From the NCBI RefSeq assembly GCF_019710635.1, contig NZ_JAIFZS010000038.1, positions 80,725-144,724 on the forward strand: DNA of 64,000 nucleotides, read 5' to 3'. The stretch is from Mycolicibacterium xanthum. Lineage in GTDB: Bacteria > Actinomycetota > Actinomycetes > Mycobacteriales > Mycobacteriaceae. The notes beneath the pieces are model-generated. The model was not told where the DNA came from. It worked only from the letters and a program-made list of their open reading frames with translations, and made no database searches. Within the stretch, counting starts at the first letter, position 1. The number at the start of each line of letters is the position of its first letter. Shown here in pieces: positions 63,976-64,000 of the stretch. Both the position numbers and the translations under genes were made by a program.

Positions 63976-64000
63976 GTGCTGAAGGGATGTCGTGCCGGAG

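Overview
The window comes from a high-GC, fast-growing mycobacterium (Mycolicibacterium-like). Three things show this. Gene content and order closely follow the M. tuberculosis block from Rv1110 down to about Rv1059, recalled from memory and not searched. Many genes have mycobacterial leaderless promoters, with a TANNNT hexamer 6-8 nt before the start codon. Family markers such as mycothiol conjugate amidase (mca), Pra, LpqV, PhoH2 and DesA2 are present.

Layout. 1-4754: a partial penicillin-binding lipoprotein, ispH, a lipid-droplet-associated protein, xseAB and a 3beta-hydroxysteroid dehydrogenase. 4755-18428: an accessory island with three Cys-type sulfatases, a formylglycine-generating enzyme, a HAD hydrolase, a SulP anion transporter, an SRPBCC protein, two short-chain dehydrogenases, a 2H phosphoesterase and a DUF1876 protein. 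18496-48794: conserved core genes (AI-2E transporter, dienelactone hydrolase, DUF4245, glpX, fumC, polysaccharide deacetylase, phoH2 with a candidate phoAT, desA2, glyA, DUF885, coaA, an FAD oxidoreductase, a cis-prenyltransferase, hemolysin III, a ketosteroid-isomerase-like protein, mca, greA, GPP34, metB, two Pra/RDD proteins, cbs, lipU, an SGNH hydrolase, fadA3, a Bax-inhibitor protein, echA9, echA8). 48804-56089: a membrane-anchored alpha/beta hydrolase, lpqV, two patatins and an operon led by a DapB-like protein. 56249-63752: a Ser/Thr kinase, an SCP-x-type thiolase, a small secreted His/Gly-rich protein, and dctA divergent from a CitA/DcuS-type two-component pair.

How it fits together. 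Sulfatases, their activating enzyme and an anion permease form a sulfate-ester utilisation set. It lies beside the 3beta-HSD. Matches to the KstR operator pattern TnnAACnnGTTnnA sit upstream of the 3beta-HSD (3614), in the divergent promoter of the SRPBCC-sulfatase-SulP and SDR-SDR units (16556), and upstream of the Rv1059-like operon (56114). Use of sulfated steroids or related sulfate esters is a reasonable but untested reading.

The most unusual DNA structures are tandem repeats: nine 27-bp units (17391-17633) that split an SDR gene and carry five in-frame TAA codons; three 33-bp units (58203-58301) inside the thiolase; two 60-bp units (28931-29050) that duplicate the glyA promoter; and ten 9-bp units between echA9 and echA8 (47917-48006). 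There are also long intergenic palindromes, several with stop codons of convergent genes at the arm tips, and one repeat family that brackets the deacetylase gene and supplies its start codon. I saw no rRNA, tRNA, CRISPR array, transposase or prophage gene.
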